Source of the DNA: Desulfuromonas sp. TF
GTDB taxonomy: Bacteria; Desulfobacterota; Desulfuromonadia; Desulfuromonadales; ATBO01
Assembly: GCF_000472285.1 (NCBI RefSeq)
Contig: NZ_KI421421.1
Span: 673,158 to 737,157 of the forward strand
Direction: 5' to 3'
Length of the DNA: 64,000 nucleotides
This document shows, piece by piece, positions 46,637-56,128 of the stretch (within the stretch, counting starts at the first letter, position 1; every line of letters starts with the position of its first letter). The translations under genes and the position numbers were made by a program. The notes under the pieces were generated by a model that had not been told where the DNA came from, did not search any database, and saw nothing but the letters and a program-made list of their open reading frames with translations.

Positions 46637-48394
46637 ATGCGCGACAACTTCCCGAGGCGATCGACATCCATGTCCCGCAAGCTCATCGATAAGGCCCGCC
46701 GTCGCCTGGAAGGCGAGACCGGCTGCCGGTCCAATCCCTGGGGCGGACGTCTGTCCGTGGCCCTGCTCTATCCCAACACCTATCACCAGGCCATGAGCAA
46801 CCTGGGATTCCTCTCGATCTACCACCACATCAACAGCCGCGAGGATGCCCTGTGCGAACGCTTCTTCCTCCCCGATCCCGAGGATCTGGCGGAGCATCGA
46901 AAGACCGGGTACCCTCTCTTCTCTCTAGAATCGGGGCGTCACCTGACCGATTTCGACGTCATCGCCTTTTCGATTTCCTTCGAAAACGACTATATCCATC
47001 TGCCCACCATTTTCGAGTTGAGCCGCCTCCCTCTTTATGCCGAGGATCGCGCCGACCGCTTCCCCCTCCTGCTGTGCGGCGGAGTCTGCGCTTTTCTCAA
47101 CCCCGAGCCGCTGGCGCCGATCATGGACGTCTTCGCCATAGGGGAGGGGGAGGTCCTCCTTCCGGCCTTCTTTGAGGCCATGGCGCTGGAAAAAGCCGGC
47201 GGGACGGATCTGCTCCGCCGTCTTTCCGCCGTCCCCGGTCTGTACGTCCCTTCTCTGTACCGGGTCGATTACAACGAGGACGGCACCGTCAGGAAATATA
47301 CGGCGGAGACGGGGGTTCCCGAGCGGGTTCGCCGCCAGTGGCTGGCTGATCTGAACAGCGCCGAGACCCGTTCCTTCATCCTGACGGAGGAGACGGAGTT
47401 CTCCGATATGGCCCTCACGGAGATCTCCCGGGGCTGCTCCCGCGGATGCCGCTTCTGCGCCGCCGGTTTCCTTTACCTGCCGCCCCGGGAGCGAAACCTG
47501 GAGCATCTGATCGATCAGGTGGACCAGGGTCTTTGCCACCGTGAAAAAGTGGGTCTGGTGGGTGCAGCCATCTCCGATTATTCGCACATCGGGGAACTGG
47601 AAGGGGAAATCCTTGCGCGGGGGGGAAAGGTCTCGGTGGCCAGCCTGCGCATCGATTCCCTCACCCTGCCGGAGGTGGAGGCTCTGCGCGACTCCGGCCA
47701 CCGCACCGTGGCGCTGGCGCCCGAGGCGGGAAGCCAGCGAATGCGGAACCAGGTCAACAAGAACCTCACCGAAGATGAAATCCTCCGCGCCGTGCGGCTG
47801 CTGGCGGAAAACGGGATCCCCAACCTGAAGCTCTATTTCCTGATCGGACTGCCCGGTGAGGAGGAAGAGGACATCGCCGAGATGCTGGAGCTGACCGGCC
47901 GCATTCGTGAGATCTGGGTGGAGGCAGGAAAAAAACAGGGCCGGCTGGGGAGCATTACGCTGTCGGTGAACCCTTTTATTCCCAAGCCTTCGACCCCCCT
48001 GCAGTGGGCGCCCATGGAGGGAGGGAAAAGTCTCGAACGGAAAATGAAAGTCCTGCGCTCCGCCGTGGCGAGACTCCCCAACACCGAGGTGATCTTCGAA
48101 TCTCCGCGCGCCGCCACCGTGCAGGCCTTTCTTTCCCGGGGGGATCGCCGGACCGCGCGGGCGCTGCCGCACCTTGCTTCGGGCAAAAATCTGAAAGCCG
48201 CTTGCCGCGAGACCGGCCTGGATGCGGAGTTTTACGTGACCCGCGAACGAGGAGAAGACGAGGTTTTTCCCTGGGAGATCCTGGACAGCGGGGTGGACCG
48301 GGAGTACCTGTGGCAGGAATTTCAGCGGGGATTGCAGGGGAAACTCACCCCCCGCTGCATGCAGGGCTGCCAGCGCTGCGGAGTATGCGGATAA
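46637..48394 (+). CDS. B12-binding-like radical SAM protein
   Basis: The 585-aa protein has an N-terminal B12-binding-like domain (VALLYPNTYHQAMSNLGF near residues 37-54). A radical SAM core follows with the cluster motif CSRGCRFCAAG (C-x3-C-x2-C, about 268-278). A C-terminal extension ends in a second Cys-rich motif, CMQGCQRCGVCG (about 574-585), which could hold another cluster. This layout matches uncharacterised radical SAM proteins, some paired with DUF2344, which is absent here. The start is uncertain: ATG 46637 or ATG 46670. Confidence 0.88.
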   Translation: MRDNFPRRSTSMSRKLIDKARRRLEGETGCRSNPWGGRLSVALLYPNTYHQAMSNLGFLSIYHHINSREDALCERFFLPDPEDLAEHRKTGYPLFSLESGRHLTDFDVIAFSISFENDYIHLPTIFELSRLPLYAEDRADRFPLLLCGGVCAFLNPEPLAPIMDVFAIGEGEVLLPAFFEAMALEKAGGTDLLRRLSAVPGLYVPSLYRVDYNEDGTVRKYTAETGVPERVRRQWLADLNSAETRSFILTEETEFSDMALTEISRGCSRGCRFCAAGFLYLPPRERNLEHLIDQVDQGLCHREKVGLVGAAISDYSHIGELEGEILARGGKVSVASLRIDSLTLPEVEALRDSGHRTVALAPEAGSQRMRNQVNKNLTEDEILRAVRLLAENGIPNLKLYFLIGLPGEEEEDIAEMLELTGRIREIWVEAGKKQGRLGSITLSVNPFIPKPSTPLQWAPMEGGKSLERKMKVLRSAVARLPNTEVIFESPRAATVQAFLSRGDRRTARALPHLASGKNLKAACRETGLDAEFYVTRERGEDEVFPWEILDSGVDREYLWQEFQRGLQGKLTPRCMQGCQRCGVCG

Positions 48395-48515
48395 GCGAGC
48401 AGGATAGAGAAAGAAAAATCAGACCAGCGGGCTTATAATCCTTGCTCATCATTGGAAATGAACAGTTTGCAGAAACGCGAAGACGGTATTCGGTTTGAAA
48501 TATTGTGATTTGTCC

Positions 48516-48543
48516 TTGACTCTCACCCTGGCGATGTTTAAAT
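48516..48543 (+). promoter_or_regulatory. Candidate promoter of the PilZ gene
   Basis: TTGACT (48516-48521), a 16-base spacer and TTAAAT (48538-48543) lie 28 bases before the ATG. The 177-base gap shows nothing else. Confidence 0.5.
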
Positions 48544-48571
48544 AGTTCTAATTATCAATGGGACGACCTCC

Positions 48572-49318
48572 ATGGAAAAGCCGCTGATCACGATCGTGGA
48601 TGAAAACGAGGCTTTGATTAAACTCCAAGCCGTTTTGCCGCCTCTTGGTTTCCGGGTCCGCATGTTCTTAAAACTGTCCGATTTCATGTCCGCCCCGGAG
48701 AAGACATCGTCCGAAGCGATTATTCTCGACGGCCGATCGGCTGAAGCATTGATCCTTTTAACTGAATCGGGGAGATTACTGTCCTGTATCGAAAATCGTC
48801 CGGTGATCATAATTTCGGAAGCAGGAAATATGAAAATTTATCAAAATTTCCCCAGTAAATACTTTGAACTCCCTTATGTTCTTCCGATGCTTTTCCGCTT
48901 TTTTCAGGAGAACCTACCAGTTTTCAGGCGTGAGCATATGCGTTTGAAGACCAGTCTTCCTGGAATCTATTGTCATGGGGAAGGCTGCCACGTTGCCGAG
49001 ATCATGAGTCTTGGCACCGGTGGAGCGTTTATTAAAACCGGATGGCACCAACTTGAAAATAATGATCTGGTCAGAATCGGCATCCCGCTTCTGGGAATGA
49101 ATAAAGAGTTGGAGATCGAAGGCCGCGTCGTTTACCTTATCGAACCCAACGAGGAGAACAAGTATCTGCAGGGAGTCGGCGTTTGCTTTACTCGACCTGA
49201 AACAGAGACAGTCTGTTACGTGGAGGATTATATCCGGTATTTCCTTCAAGAGGAACTCCTTAAAGTCGATAGAGCCTGCGTCAATCCTGCCCTGAATTTT
49301 TTATCCCTCCCCATCTAA
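48572..49318 (+). CDS. PilZ-domain protein with degenerate receiver domain
   Basis: The 248-aa protein has an N-terminal receiver-like domain (about residues 1-105). ITIVDENEAL and IILDGRSAEAL keep acidic residues, but the conserved Lys position is not evident. A PilZ domain follows (about 115-235). PilZ binds c-di-GMP through an arginine-rich start and a D/NxSxxG motif; here RREHMRLKTSLPG and IMSLGTGGAFI are the equivalents. The second motif is not canonical, so ligand binding is likely but unproven. Confidence 0.75.
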   Translation: MEKPLITIVDENEALIKLQAVLPPLGFRVRMFLKLSDFMSAPEKTSSEAIILDGRSAEALILLTESGRLLSCIENRPVIIISEAGNMKIYQNFPSKYFELPYVLPMLFRFFQENLPVFRREHMRLKTSLPGIYCHGEGCHVAEIMSLGTGGAFIKTGWHQLENNDLVRIGIPLLGMNKELEIEGRVVYLIEPNEENKYLQGVGVCFTRPETETVCYVEDYIRYFLQEELLKVDRACVNPALNFLSLPI

Positions 49319-49399
49319 ACTGCTTCCCAGATGGGCAGTTTGGGCCCTGAAGTTCTGCCGGAGCTGCGGTGCCTATCCCTCTTCTTTTTGCCGTTTCCC

Positions 49400-49427
49400 T
49401 TGACATGCCCCTCTCTCGGGCTAGACT
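49400..49427 (+). promoter_or_regulatory. Promoter of tpx
   Basis: TTGACA (49400-49405), a 16-base spacer and TAGACT (49422-49427) lie 41 bases ahead of the tpx ATG. Confidence 0.65.
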
Positions 49428-49467
49428 TATGTCCGGTCCGACAATCTTTGCTCAAGGAGGATAGTGC

Positions 49468-49986
49468 ATGACAGAAGAAAGAACCGGCATAATCACCTTC
49501 AAGGGAAACCCCATGACCCTTCTGGGCCCGGACGTAAAGCCGGGCGATTCGGCCCCCGATTTCCGGGTGGTGAACACCGACCTGCAGCCCGTCGGCCTGG
49601 CCGATTCCAAGGGGAAGATAAGTCTCGTCGCGGTGGTCCCCTCCCTCGACACGGGAGTGTGCGATACCATGACCCGTAAATTCAACGAACAGACGGCCCG
49701 CCTTCCGGACGAAGTCGTCGTTTACACCGTCAGCATGGATCTTCCTTTCGCTCAGAAGCGCTGGTGCGGCAATGCCGGAATAGAAAAGGTAAAGACTCTG
49801 TCCGACTATCAGGACCGCTCGTTCGGTTTGAACTACGGCGTTCTGATCAAGGAGCTGAAGCTGCTGGCCCGCTCGGTATTCGTCATCGGTAAAGACGGCA
49901 AAGTGGCGTACCGGGAGATCGTGCGCGAGGTGACCGATGAGCCGGATTATGAGTCGGCTCTGGCGGCTACGAAAAAGCTGCTGTAG
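49468..49986 (+). CDS. tpx: Thiol peroxidase Tpx (2-Cys peroxiredoxin)
   Basis: Tpx reduces lipid and hydrogen peroxides using thioredoxin. The 172-aa protein has the peroxidatic Cys in PSLDTGVCDTMTRKFNE (Cys about residue 61) and the resolving Cys in FAQKRWCGNAGIEK (about 95), the atypical 2-Cys Tpx pattern. AAGGAGG precedes the ATG. A strong terminator follows. Confidence 0.96.
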   Translation: MTEERTGIITFKGNPMTLLGPDVKPGDSAPDFRVVNTDLQPVGLADSKGKISLVAVVPSLDTGVCDTMTRKFNEQTARLPDEVVVYTVSMDLPFAQKRWCGNAGIEKVKTLSDYQDRSFGLNYGVLIKELKLLARSVFVIGKDGKVAYREIVREVTDEPDYESALAATKKLL

Positions 49987-50000
49987 CATGTGTCGTTTCC

Positions 50001-50042
50001 AATTGAAAAAGCCCCCGCTGTCTGGCGGGGGCTTTTTCAATT
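50001..50042. terminator. Bidirectional terminator between tpx and the TatA-like gene
   Basis: A perfect 18-bp stem flanks the loop TGTCTG. The arms run AATTGAAAAAGCCCCCGC and its complement, A-rich on the left and T-rich on the right. It serves tpx on the plus strand and the small minus-strand gene. Confidence 0.95.
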
Positions 50043-50049
50043 GATGCGC

Positions 50050-50235
50050 CTATTTATCGTCCCGCCGAAACAGGTTGGTGAAGCTGAAGGACTTCTTCAG
50101 GTCCTGACGGGTCTTGTCGAGCCGCCTGTAAGTATCGAAGCCCTGACGAAGTATCCTTCCGGCTCGCCGGGTCCCGAAGATCAGAATCAGAATCAGGACG
50201 AGGATGCCTATTTCCATATAGCCGAAGCCGAACAT
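50050..50235 (-). CDS. TatA/MttA-like small membrane protein
   Basis: The 61-aa protein has an N-terminal hydrophobic helix (MFGFGYMEIGILVLILILI), the FG hinge (IFGTRRAGRI) and a basic amphipathic helix with a charged tail. This is the TatA topology for twin-arginine export. The ATG at 50235 has GGGAGAG 5 bases upstream, preferred over the one at 50262. No tatC is nearby, so it is an orphan paralogue or a different membrane function. Confidence 0.72.
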   Translation of the reverse strand: MFGFGYMEIGILVLILILIFGTRRAGRILRQGFDTYRRLDKTRQDLKKSFSFTNLFRRDDK

Positions 50236-50385
50236 GCCGTCTCTCCCGTAATACGTGTTCAACCAAGATGCCGTATCGGCATCGAAAAATCAAAGGCTTT
50301 TTCAGAAATGCCGCTGCGAACCGACCGTTGACAGTACCTTTTGTTTCCGTTAGATTGATTCAGCCCTGCAGGTGAATGAGGTCTT

Positions 50386-50838
50386 ATGCTGATATTCAGT
50401 AAGAAGATACTGGTGGCCATCGATGGATCGCCCCAGTCCGATAAGGCAGCCGAGGAGGCGGTTCGAATGGCGGCCGCCTCCGGCAAGCGTTTCAAAAGCA
50501 AGGTGTTTGCCGTACTGGTTCTACCCAGCATGCCGGCGCCTTCATTCACCGATTTCTTTCCTTCTCCTCCGGCCACCGAGCGACCCGATTGGGAAGAGAA
50601 GCGCCAGCGGATCTTTTACGTGATTGAAAAGGCCGCCGCCGAGGCCGATGTTCTGCTGGAGAGCGTGGTGGTTTACGGTGACGCCGCTGAGGAGATCATG
50701 GCCTTTGCCGAGAGCGAGGAGGTCGACGTCATCGTCATCGGCTCCTCCGGTTCCGGGCGTATCAAGCGGACGTTGATGGGAAGCGTCTCGACCAAGGTCG
50801 CCTTGCACGCCAGTCAATCGGTCTACATCGTCCGCTGA
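50386..50838 (+). CDS. Universal stress protein (UspA family)
   Basis: The 150-aa single-domain protein has KKILVAIDGSPQSDKAAEEA at the start and the ATP-binding signature IGSSGSGRIKRTLMGSVS (about residues 126-143; G-x2-G-x9-G-S pattern). Such proteins bind ATP and support survival under stress; the specific trigger is unknown. No operon partner is evident. Confidence 0.93.
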   Translation: MLIFSKKILVAIDGSPQSDKAAEEAVRMAAASGKRFKSKVFAVLVLPSMPAPSFTDFFPSPPATERPDWEEKRQRIFYVIEKAAAEADVLLESVVVYGDAAEEIMAFAESEEVDVIVIGSSGSGRIKRTLMGSVSTKVALHASQSVYIVR

Positions 50839-50930
50839 TTCCCTTTTCGACCTTATCCAGCCATCCAAAGCGTGCATGCGGGGGAAATCGTCGTGTATTC
50901 AATTTTTTCCGGTCAGGATTGAGTGGGACA

Positions 50931-51749
50931 ATGCTGTTCTCCGTTTCCACCGGTACGCTCTTTATCTTTCCGCTCCCGAAGATCTTCGAGATGGCGGCAG
51001 AAGCTGGATTCGACGGCCTGGAGCTGATCATCAACCAGGATTTCGAGCATGTCGATTCGCGGAAATTGGTGGGAGAACTTTCCAGAATCCTGCCTATCCT
51101 CTCCATCCATGCCCCATTCATGTTCCTGGACGGCTGGGGGAGCCCGGTCGACTCCCTCAAAAAGTCCGTGGAGCTGGCCGCCGACGCCGGGATTCCGTTG
51201 GTCAATTTTCATCCTCCCTCCTGGGCCAAGTTCGAATTTGGTTTCTGGCGCTGGATGTATCGAATCCAGGACTTTCAGAAAGAGGTAGGAGGAGGGGAGG
51301 TGCTTCTTACCCTGGAAAATATGCCCTGGGAGGGGAGTCTCAAAATCAACGAGAATATTCTTTCCCGAAGCGAGAAGATGGTCCAATTCATCACCGAGAG
51401 GAACCTCTACCAGACTTTTGATTGTACCCACGCGGGGTCGGGGAAGACCAGTTTTATCAGTGACTTCTATCTTTTTTACAGCAGTGGCCGGGTCAGGAAC
51501 ATCCACTTCTCCGATTACAGCCACGGCCGGCAGCACCTCCTCCCTGGCCGTGGCAGTCTCCCCCTGACACGTTTCCTGAACCACCTCAGTGCCGTCGGGT
51601 ACGGCGAAACCCTCACCCTTGAGCTACTCCCCAACGAATTTCCCAAAGACGAGCGGATCATCGTCGAGAGCCTTAAGGAAATTCTTCAGTATCTGCGGCG
51701 GGAAACTGCCCTCCCACCCCCTGCTGATTCTCCCGTCGAATCCCGCTGA
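50931..51749 (+). CDS. Sugar phosphate isomerase/epimerase-like TIM-barrel protein
   Basis: The 272-aa protein belongs to the AP endonuclease family 2 fold. It has GFDGLELIINQDFEHVDS (about residues 25-42), SIHAPFMFLDGWGS, LVNFHPPSW, LTLENMPWEG (a metal-binding Glu), TFDCTHAG and HFSDYSHGRQH. The repeated His, Glu and Asp positions fit a metal site. Substrate is unknown. I used the ATG at 50931; a TTG four codons earlier is possible. Confidence 0.85.
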   Translation: MLFSVSTGTLFIFPLPKIFEMAAEAGFDGLELIINQDFEHVDSRKLVGELSRILPILSIHAPFMFLDGWGSPVDSLKKSVELAADAGIPLVNFHPPSWAKFEFGFWRWMYRIQDFQKEVGGGEVLLTLENMPWEGSLKINENILSRSEKMVQFITERNLYQTFDCTHAGSGKTSFISDFYLFYSSGRVRNIHFSDYSHGRQHLLPGRGSLPLTRFLNHLSAVGYGETLTLELLPNEFPKDERIIVESLKEILQYLRRETALPPPADSPVESR

Positions 51750-51827
51750 CCACTCCTGAGCATCTTCAGGGCGGCCAATGTGCTTACCTCCTCTTTCCGA
51801 GGTGTCTGGAATACCGGAACGAAAGAC

Positions 51828-52967
51828 TTATGTCGATATAAGGTTGAGTTGGTAACGGTTGTTCATGGTCCGCAGGAAGGGAGTGACCCCTTTGAGTGCT
51901 TGACGGAACTGGCGCCGCTCATCATCGGTCATGTCCAGCGGGTCGACATGGTTTGTGAGTTTATCGTTCGCGGCCAGTTCTCGCAGTTGCCACTGCAGAC
52001 GAAATTGGACCAGGAAGGTGAAGGCTTTTTCTATCGTTTCAAGGTCGTCAGGGGCTAGAACTCCCAGCCTTCCAAGAAGTTCCAGCTTTTCCCAGGTGCT
52101 CCCGCCGATGAAGCCGGCTTCGAGGGCAAGGACGCTCGTGCCAACGGTAATGGCAAAGATACCGGCTTTCTTGAGGTCGACTTTTCCCGCGTGTTCGCCT
52201 CTGCGCTCGACTCTGATGCGTCCGAACATGGAGAGTGGCGGCGGGAAGCGCAAGGCATGGAGCGCCATGTAGGTCAAAAATAAGGAGGAGTGCCGGACTG
52301 CGGCGAGGATGTGGCCGTGTAATTGTTTTTCCATGGCTTTTTCGCCGTGGAGAGCGCGAAGGCCCTGAAACATGCCGAAATTGAGTGTGTTCTCTGGGGT
52401 GGGGGCAGCGATCCATTGGTCGAGAAGCCGCTTCCATTCGGAGAGGCTGTGGCGCCACTGGAGATTGCTGGCCATGATGTTGCCGGGGCAGCGGGGGACG
52501 CCGATTTCTTCGAGGGCATCGACGAACCGAGTTGCGAAGCGCTCAATGTCGGGGAGTTTGTCCTCCGGCAGGTCGTCGACGAAGACGATGGCGCTGTCCT
52601 GGTCGGTGCGCAGGACCTGATCGCCACGCCCTTCACTGCCGAGGGCGAGGAAGGTGGCCCCCTCGGGGAGGCGAATACCCTCGGTGCTTTCCAGCAGGGC
52701 AATGAGGCGTAAGGTGATGGCGTCGTTAAGTCGAGAGATTTTCGGCACCAGGGTTTTTAGGTCGGTGCCCGGGCGGCTGGCGATCCTTACCAGATCGAGC
52801 ATCCTGACCCCGAGCCCCCGCAGGGCGTCGATGGATGGGGCTGTCTCAATCTCCCGAAAGAGAGTGAAGAGAAGCGGGGTGCAAGAGCCGACGGCGCCAT
52901 CCGGGTCCCGACCGGCTGTCCGCCGTGCAGAATTGCCCGGTTTATCAACTTTGCTGTCACCGGTCAT
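51828..52967 (-). CDS. DUF294 nucleotidyltransferase-like protein
   Basis: The 379-aa protein has a GlnD-like nucleotidyltransferase core: FLALGSEGRGDQVLRTDQDS (about residues 106-125), with the GS motif and a D-x-D pair. A C-terminal DUF294 substrate-binding helical domain (about 230-375) follows. It lacks the CBS and cyclic-nucleotide domains that often precede this core. It overlaps the symporter-kinase gene upstream by ATGA, so it is the last gene of that operon. The substrate is unknown; uridylylation or another nucleotidyl transfer is possible by family. Confidence 0.85.
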   Translation of the reverse strand: MTGDSKVDKPGNSARRTAGRDPDGAVGSCTPLLFTLFREIETAPSIDALRGLGVRMLDLVRIASRPGTDLKTLVPKISRLNDAITLRLIALLESTEGIRLPEGATFLALGSEGRGDQVLRTDQDSAIVFVDDLPEDKLPDIERFATRFVDALEEIGVPRCPGNIMASNLQWRHSLSEWKRLLDQWIAAPTPENTLNFGMFQGLRALHGEKAMEKQLHGHILAAVRHSSLFLTYMALHALRFPPPLSMFGRIRVERRGEHAGKVDLKKAGIFAITVGTSVLALEAGFIGGSTWEKLELLGRLGVLAPDDLETIEKAFTFLVQFRLQWQLRELAANDKLTNHVDPLDMTDDERRQFRQALKGVTPFLRTMNNRYQLNLIST

Positions 52968-55900
52968 GCGGCCCCTCGGGCGAGGGGGATGGTGAAGGAA
53001 AACACCGCGCCGCCTCCCACCTCGCTTTCGACCCAGATCTTCCCTCCCATCTTTTCGACGATCTCCCGGGAGATCGTCAGCCCCAGCCCGGTGCCGAGCG
53101 GATGGGATTTCTGCGGGTCCCGTGCCTGCTGAAAGCGCTCGAAAACCTGCTCCAGTCGGTCTGTGGAAATCCCCGGACCTTCATCCGCTACGCTGATCAG
53201 GGCAAAATCATCCTGTTGCCGGCCGCTCAGCCGGATCGTCCCTCCCTCCGGGGAGAATTTCACGGCGTTGGAGAGGAGATTTGTCAGCACCTGGTGGAGC
53301 CAATCCGCGTCGGCATAAACGGGTGGGAGGCCGGCTGCGACTTCGCCGCTCGCTCTGATGTTCTTTTCGGCGAAGAGCGGGTGAGTGGTGCCGAGTGCCC
53401 TGGAGAAGACCGGCTCAAGTTCCATCGGTTCTAGATGCAGGTCCAGGCGGCCGGCTTCGATCTTTGAAAGATCGAGAAGGTCATTGATCATTCGGGTGAG
53501 CCGCTCCGCCTCGTTATTGATGACGCTCACGAACTTCCTGCGTTTTTCCACGTCGTCCACATCGTAGCGCAGCAGAATCTCGGAAAAGGAACGGATCGAG
53601 GTTAGCGGGGTCCGCAGTTCGTGGCTCACCGTGGAGAGGAAATCGCTCTTGAGACGGTCCAGTTCGCGGAGCCGGGCGTTGGCCTTCTCGAGTTCGGCCG
53701 TGCGCCGTGCCACCTTTTCTTCCATTGCATGGCTGTAGGCTTGAACCTCGGTGTAGAGCTGGGCATTGACTGCCGCCATCGCCAGTTGATTGGCCAGAGC
53801 CGCAAACAGCTCGATGAACTCATCGGTGAAGTGCATGGGACCGCGGGTGGCATAGGCGGTGAGCACTCCGATCACCCGCCCCTCATAGGTCATCGGTGCG
53901 TGGATGAATGCGCTCACCGGCACATCCTTGACCAGCTTGGAGAAGAGCAGGGGCTTGTCGATCTCACGGGTGTCCCCCACCACCACCGGTCGAGCATCCA
54001 GGAAACACATGCCGAAATAGGTCTCCCTGGAGGGGACCATCGCTGACTCCGCCACGTAACCCGAGATGAGGCCTACGTGGCTGCGGATCCTCAAAGTTCC
54101 GTCCTCATCCAGCAGCCTTACCGCCAGGTGCTCGAAGCCGAACTCCCGCTTGATCAGGAGCAGCACCTCCTGCAGCAGGGTGTCGATATCGAGGCTTCGA
54201 GACAGGGCGTGCGAGGCCTCGTGGAGAACCACTAACTCCCGAAGTCGTCGCTCCAGGGCATCCCGGCTCTCGGCCAGGGTCTTGGAAACGCCGCCGAAGA
54301 CGTCCAGGATTTCCACAGCGCGTTCCCTGGGCCAGGCCAGAGTGCCGTTGATGATCATGCGAGCCGACTGAGCACCGAGGGCGCTGGCCAGACAACGCTC
54401 TGTCGCTTCGAGGAGCAGTTGGGGGGAGGCGCGCTCGGGAAGAGCCTCCAGCACATCCCGGGCCGTCCGGACACCCACGAAGCGCGCCAGAAGTCCTTCC
54501 ATGTCCGCCCTGGTGGCCCAGGCCGCGGGCAACTCGGAACGCGAGGCCTCCTGTGCAAGCTTTGCGGTCAGGAAGCTGAAGAAGAAATAGGCCCCTACAT
54601 TGAATACCATGCTCCAGATCAGGGCGTGGCTCCAGTTGTCGAAACCCTGCAGCCCGAAGAGTTCCCGCGGCTTCAGCAGTTCTATTCCCCACGGGCCATC
54701 CGTCAGGATCGACGCGCTTGCCCATCCCGAATCGACGAAACTGGGCAGAAGCAAGGTATAAGCCCATATAGCGAATCCGGCCACCAGCCCGGCGAGGGCC
54801 CCGATCCGGGTTCCACCTTTCCAGTACAGGCCGAGAAGGACGGCGGGCGCGAACTGGATTACGGCAGAGAAGGACAATAACCCTGTGGCGACCAGAGTGT
54901 GCGACTCTCCCATCCACCGCTTGAAGGCGTAACCCAGGAGAATGATGCCGAAGATGACGGCCCGCTTGGTGTTCAAAAGAGGACGGGCGAGATCCAACTT
55001 CCCTAAATTGCGGAAGGCAGGGAAGATTTTCCCCAGGAGTCCAACCCCGAAATGGTGAAGTATCATTGTCGACAGAGCGACCGAGGCAACGATAACCATG
55101 CCGGTTGCGGCGGAGAATCCTCCCAGGAAGGCGAGAAACGCCAGATCGGTATGGCCCCGCAACAGCGGCAGGGAAATCATGTAGAAATCGGGGTCCAGAT
55201 CTCCCCCGTACAGGCGCCCGACCAGGGCCACGGGAAGGACGAGAAGGTTGATAAGGAGCAGGTAGGCCGGAAATGCCCACGATGCCGTCCGCAGGTGGCT
55301 CTCCCGAACGTTCTCGACCGCCAGCATATGAAACTGGCGGGGCAAAAGGATGACGGCTGACGCCGAGAGCACGCTCAAAGAGACCCAGGCGGAAAAGGAC
55401 GTCCCGGAAACCTCCCCCATCAGGAAGAGACGAGAGAGGGCGGGGTCGGCCTGGGCCCTTTCGAAAACCTGGGTCAGCCCGCCGCCGATGCCGAAGGTAA
55501 TATAGAAGCCGAGCACCAGGAAGGCCACCAGCTTCACCGCGCTCTCGAATGCTATCGCAGCGACCATTCCCTCGTGCCGCTCGGTGGCAACCAGGCTCCT
55601 CGCCCCGAAGAGCCCGGCGAAAATGGACAGGCCGAGGGCCGCCCAGAAGGACGCATCATCCAGAATCCCCGAGACCACGGCTCTTCCTGTAAGAAAGTCG
55701 AAGGTATGACCGATGGCCTTGAGTTGGAGGGCGATATACGGAGTGATGCCGATCACCATCATGGTGGTGGCCAAGGCGCCCAGTGCCCAGCCCTTGCCGT
55801 ACAGGATTTCGAGGAGGTCCGGCAGGCTGGTGACACCTTCCGCCCGGCAGAAGGAGACCAGGCGCTTGAGCAGGGAGGGCCCCAGAAGAAAGACCAGGGT

Positions 55901-56128
55901 TGGGCCCAGATAAATGGGAAGGAATCCCAGCCCGGTGGTGGCGGCCTGCCCCACGCTGCCGTAAAAAGTCCAGGAGGTACAGTAGACGGCCAGGGAAAAA
56001 CTGTACACCCACGGGTTGTCGACCGGGCTGCGCCCCTCTTCCCTCGCCTTGTCCGTGGCGTAGGCGATGGCGAACAGGCCGAGAAGGTAGCCAAGCCCGA
56101 GGAATGCGACCCAGAAGGGCTGGCTCAT
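52964..56128 (-). CDS. Sodium/solute symporter-histidine kinase fusion (CbrA/CrbS type)
   Basis: The 1054-aa protein has a sodium:solute symporter domain of about 13 helices (residues 1-560, including TSWTFYGSVGQAATTGLGF). Then come a linker, a GAF domain (about 630-790), a coiled coil, and a kinase core with phospho-His in STVSHELRTPLTSIRSF (about residue 838). N box VLTNLLSNAVKFSPEGG and G boxes VADEGPGIS and GTGLGLTISREI are intact. CbrA and CrbS proteins of this type sense carbon sources such as histidine or acetate. Its small upstream partner overlaps it by four bases. Confidence 0.93.
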   Translation of the reverse strand: MSQPFWVAFLGLGYLLGLFAIAYATDKAREEGRSPVDNPWVYSFSLAVYCTSWTFYGSVGQAATTGLGFLPIYLGPTLVFLLGPSLLKRLVSFCRAEGVTSLPDLLEILYGKGWALGALATTMMVIGITPYIALQLKAIGHTFDFLTGRAVVSGILDDASFWAALGLSIFAGLFGARSLVATERHEGMVAAIAFESAVKLVAFLVLGFYITFGIGGGLTQVFERAQADPALSRLFLMGEVSGTSFSAWVSLSVLSASAVILLPRQFHMLAVENVRESHLRTASWAFPAYLLLINLLVLPVALVGRLYGGDLDPDFYMISLPLLRGHTDLAFLAFLGGFSAATGMVIVASVALSTMILHHFGVGLLGKIFPAFRNLGKLDLARPLLNTKRAVIFGIILLGYAFKRWMGESHTLVATGLLSFSAVIQFAPAVLLGLYWKGGTRIGALAGLVAGFAIWAYTLLLPSFVDSGWASASILTDGPWGIELLKPRELFGLQGFDNWSHALIWSMVFNVGAYFFFSFLTAKLAQEASRSELPAAWATRADMEGLLARFVGVRTARDVLEALPERASPQLLLEATERCLASALGAQSARMIINGTLAWPRERAVEILDVFGGVSKTLAESRDALERRLRELVVLHEASHALSRSLDIDTLLQEVLLLIKREFGFEHLAVRLLDEDGTLRIRSHVGLISGYVAESAMVPSRETYFGMCFLDARPVVVGDTREIDKPLLFSKLVKDVPVSAFIHAPMTYEGRVIGVLTAYATRGPMHFTDEFIELFAALANQLAMAAVNAQLYTEVQAYSHAMEEKVARRTAELEKANARLRELDRLKSDFLSTVSHELRTPLTSIRSFSEILLRYDVDDVEKRRKFVSVINNEAERLTRMINDLLDLSKIEAGRLDLHLEPMELEPVFSRALGTTHPLFAEKNIRASGEVAAGLPPVYADADWLHQVLTNLLSNAVKFSPEGGTIRLSGRQQDDFALISVADEGPGISTDRLEQVFERFQQARDPQKSHPLGTGLGLTISREIVEKMGGKIWVESEVGGGAVFSFTIPLARGAA

